From Rhodobacter sp. (GTDB taxonomy: Bacteria > Pseudomonadota > Alphaproteobacteria > Rhodobacterales > Rhodobacteraceae), in contig JACKKF010000008.1 of assembly GCA_020637555.1 (NCBI GenBank), positions 35,675-99,674 of the forward strand: 64,000 nucleotides of DNA. The letters run 5' to 3'. The notes under the pieces were generated by a model. The model worked only from the letters and a program-made list of their open reading frames with translations, had not been told where the DNA came from and searched no databases. Of this stretch, positions 62,118-64,000 are shown one piece after another (positions within the stretch are counted from its first letter, which is position 1; the number at the start of each line of letters is the position of its first letter). A program made the translations under genes and the position numbers.

Positions 62118-63747
62118 ACGCCTTGAGGGCATCCACATAGCTCAGGCTGCCAACGGGAACCGGCGCGCCCTGGGGCCCGGCGGCGGTGACGGCCAGCAGG
62201 GTCGCACCGCGCTCCTCGAACAGGCGCAGCGCCGATTTCAGCCGCGCCCCCTGATCCAGTGACAGCCCCTGCGCGACCATGTCGTTCAGGGCCTCGGTGC
62301 CGGGCGTGCCCGGCGTGCCGGGCCGGTGGGTGATATGCGCGATTCCCACCAGCTGCAGCAGGTATTCCTGGGGTCCTTCGGCGATGCGGACATCGCGCCG
62401 CGCCAGTTGCGACAGAAAGAACGAGCGTTTGACGAACCGGCTGGCCACAGCCGTCGCGGTCGAGATGGCGGCCATCACCGCGATCGCGGTCTGCCAGTCG
62501 CCCGTCAGTTCGAACACGATCAGCGTGGTCGAAACGGGCGCCCCCAGAACCGAGGCCGCCACCGCCCCCAGACCGGCCAGCGCATAAGTCGTGGCGCTGC
62601 CGGAAAAGCTGGGGATCAGATCGGTGGCAATCAACCCAAAGGCCAGCCCGGTCAGGGACCCCACCACCAACGCGGGGGAAAAGATGCCGCCGCCCATCCG
62701 GCCGCCCAGCGTGATCGACACCGCCGCAACCTTGGCCACCGCGATCCAGACGGCCGCCGCCAGCGTCAATTGTCCGGTCAGGGCCCAGGTCGTGACCTCA
62801 TAGCCGATGCCGATCACCGCCGGCGAGGCGATGGACAGCGCCCCCACCAGCAACCCCGCCAGTGCCGGGCGCAGCCATCGCGGCATTCCGGTGCGGGCCT
62901 GAACGGCATTGCCGATATCCTCGACCCAGAAGATCGCCACCATCATCACCACCGCGACGATGCCGCTGACCACGCCCAGGATCAGAAAGGCCGGAAGCTC
63001 CCAGTAGAACGCGAGCATGGTATTGACCGGCAAGGTGAACTCGGCCACGTCGCCGAACTGCAGGCGGTTGACCACCGTTCCCATGACGGACGCGATGGCG
63101 ATGGGCGCAAAGGCGTGCAGCGCGTAATGGCGCAGCACCACCTCCATCGCAAAGATCGTGCCGGCGATCGGCGCGTTGAACGAGGCCGACACCGCCCCGG
63201 CCACCGCGCAGCCCAGCAGGTCGCGCCCGGTGATGCCGTCGGCGTCGATGCGGGCGGCAACCCAGGTCCAGATCGTCGCCGCCAGGTGCACCACCGGCCC
63301 CTCGCGCCCTGAGGATCCGCCCGCGCCCAGCGTGATCAGCGACGCCGCCGCCGAGGCCAGCCCTTCGCGGATCTCGACCCGGCCCTGGCGCAGCGCAGCG
63401 CCCTCGATCACGTCGGCGACCGCGCGCACGCGGCCGTCAGGCGTGAACCGGTGCAGGATCAGGCCGACCGCCAGACCGCCCAGCGCGGGCGGCCAGATCA
63501 GGTGATACCAGGGAAGCGTCGCGGCGAAACTGTGCAGGTGGCTGACGTCGTCGGTGGCATAGAGCAGCCTTTGAAGCGCCTCGATCCCCAGGCGAAACAG
63601 CAGCGCCGCAAGCCCCGCCAAGGTGCCGATCATCAGCGCGATGAACCAGAACCGCGCCTGCGCCGGGCCCCCGTGGCGCAGCGAGCGCCAGGTCTGGCGC
63701 AGGGTCGGACGCTGGGTCCAGCCGGGCCCGGGCATCGACAGCTTCAT
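62074..63747 (-). CDS. ClC-type chloride channel/antiporter, 557 aa
   Basis: About 10-12 membrane helices with the ClC motifs GSSGREGP (gating Glu) and MGGGIFSPALVVGS. The usual GSGIP motif near the start is replaced by a different segment (RAVADVIEGA), so selectivity may differ. A degenerate CBS-like tail (residues about 480-557) follows. I start it at 63747; earlier Mets are less likely. It converges on xerD. Confidence 0.88.
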   Translation of the reverse strand: MKLSMPGPGWTQRPTLRQTWRSLRHGGPAQARFWFIALMIGTLAGLAALLFRLGIEALQRLLYATDDVSHLHSFAATLPWYHLIWPPALGGLAVGLILHRFTPDGRVRAVADVIEGAALRQGRVEIREGLASAAASLITLGAGGSSGREGPVVHLAATIWTWVAARIDADGITGRDLLGCAVAGAVSASFNAPIAGTIFAMEVVLRHYALHAFAPIAIASVMGTVVNRLQFGDVAEFTLPVNTMLAFYWELPAFLILGVVSGIVAVVMMVAIFWVEDIGNAVQARTGMPRWLRPALAGLLVGALSIASPAVIGIGYEVTTWALTGQLTLAAAVWIAVAKVAAVSITLGGRMGGGIFSPALVVGSLTGLAFGLIATDLIPSFSGSATTYALAGLGAVAASVLGAPVSTTLIVFELTGDWQTAIAVMAAISTATAVASRFVKRSFFLSQLARRDVRIAEGPQEYLLQLVGIAHITHRPGTPGTPGTEALNDMVAQGLSLDQGARLKSALRLFEERGATLLAVTAAGPQGAPVPVGSLSYVDALKAFNQALAATAAEEHS

Positions 63748-63923
63748 CGCGCGCGCAGGCCCCTGCGGCATCCACAAAGCACGAAAGTCCGAACCATGAC
63801 ACTGACCCTGCAACGGCCGGGTTCATCCCCGGGGATTCCGCGATCAAGTAGACGCGAGCCCCCGCGATTTGTCCAGCCCGGGCCTGGGCGTGCCCCCTGC
63901 CCCGCCGCGCGACGGCGCGACGA

Positions 63924-64000
63924 TCAGGTGCGATAGTCGCGCAGCACCGAGGCCGCGATCGCGTCGCGCGTCAGCACGCCGATGACATTCTCGGGGCGCG
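63924..64000 (-). CDS. 3' end of a gene, possibly a CBS-domain protein
   Basis: Only the last 25 codons are in the window, ending VIGVLTRDAIAASVLRDYRT. The VIGVLTRDAI strand-loop-helix is typical of the end of a CBS domain, as in IMPDH-like or M50 protease-linked proteins. This is a weak assignment from few residues. Confidence 0.4.
   Translation of the reverse strand, partial: RPENVIGVLTRDAIAASVLRDYRT

Overview
The window is a high-G+C chromosome segment of an alphaproteobacterium, most likely Rhodobacterales (Rhodobacteraceae/Paracoccaceae). The grounds are gene content and gene types: monomeric NADP-isocitrate dehydrogenase, an ATPase zeta-type inhibitor (DUF1476), an ScfR-type regulator, a CysNC fusion, accBC followed by aat, and a symporter-histidine kinase hybrid. 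Genes are tightly packed on both strands. I see no tRNA, rRNA, CRISPR array or intact insertion sequence.

Layout. 1-340: 3' part of a MarR-type regulator. 0.34-7.07 kb (minus): a three-gene transglutaminase / ATP-grasp+alpha-E / DUF2126 operon. 7.25-10.06 kb (minus): sulfate activation (cysD, cysNC). 10.2-11.2 kb: a LuxR-type regulator. 11.2-13.7 kb (minus): a YtcJ-like amidohydrolase coupled to a COG0523 GTPase. 13.8-18.7 kb: an NDUFS4-like protein, uvrB, YdcF, a universal stress protein and a secreted rhodanese. 18.7-23.0 kb (minus): oligopeptidase F, a pilin-like secreted protein, a frameshifted homocysteine methyltransferase and the zeta-type inhibitor. 23.2-24.2 kb: purC-purS. 24.3-31.1 kb: lldD, argC, trpA, a HemJ/CopD-like protein, ychF, a DUF4389 protein and guaB. 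31.3-33.1 kb: mntR and mntH, divergent around a clear operator. 33.2-40.0 kb (minus): an M20 amidohydrolase, an HSL-family esterase, icd and an ABC exporter. 40.2-41.6 kb: a flavin reductase and an N-terminally truncated luciferase-like monooxygenase. 41.7-43.5 kb: a decayed or inserted stretch with no intact gene. 43.6-47.1 kb: a symporter-histidine kinase hybrid, broken in its linker, with a small membrane protein and a response regulator. 47.2-51.4 kb: scfR, accB, accC and aat. 51.3-53.6 kb: a ClsC-like phospholipase D and an EEP hydrolase. 53.6-57.4 kb: a LuxR-alpha/beta-hydrolase regulator, a possible 30-residue peptide gene and a gamma-glutamyltransferase-family gene. 57.6-62.1 kb: aroK-aroB, two unrecognised genes and xerD. 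62.1-64.0 kb: a ClC channel and the 3' end of a possible CBS-domain gene.

Four things stand out. (1) The regulator at 53650-55416 fuses a LuxR helix-turn-helix to an alpha/beta-hydrolase fold that has lost both the nucleophile (Met for Ser) and the catalytic His (Gln), so it is probably a ligand sensor. A divergent 30-codon ORF with its own terminator lies next to it. The same 10-bp palindrome, CCCATTTGGG or its complement, sits upstream of this gene and of the second regulator with a related helix-turn-helix (10168). (2) A modular intergenic repeat occurs six times, each time just after the 3' end of a gene. (3) The transglutaminase/ATP-grasp/alpha-E operon has no Anbu peptidase gene visible in this window. 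(4) Coding continuity is lost at three places (homocysteine methyltransferase, kinase linker, 41.7-43.5 kb), through either gene decay or base-level assembly error.
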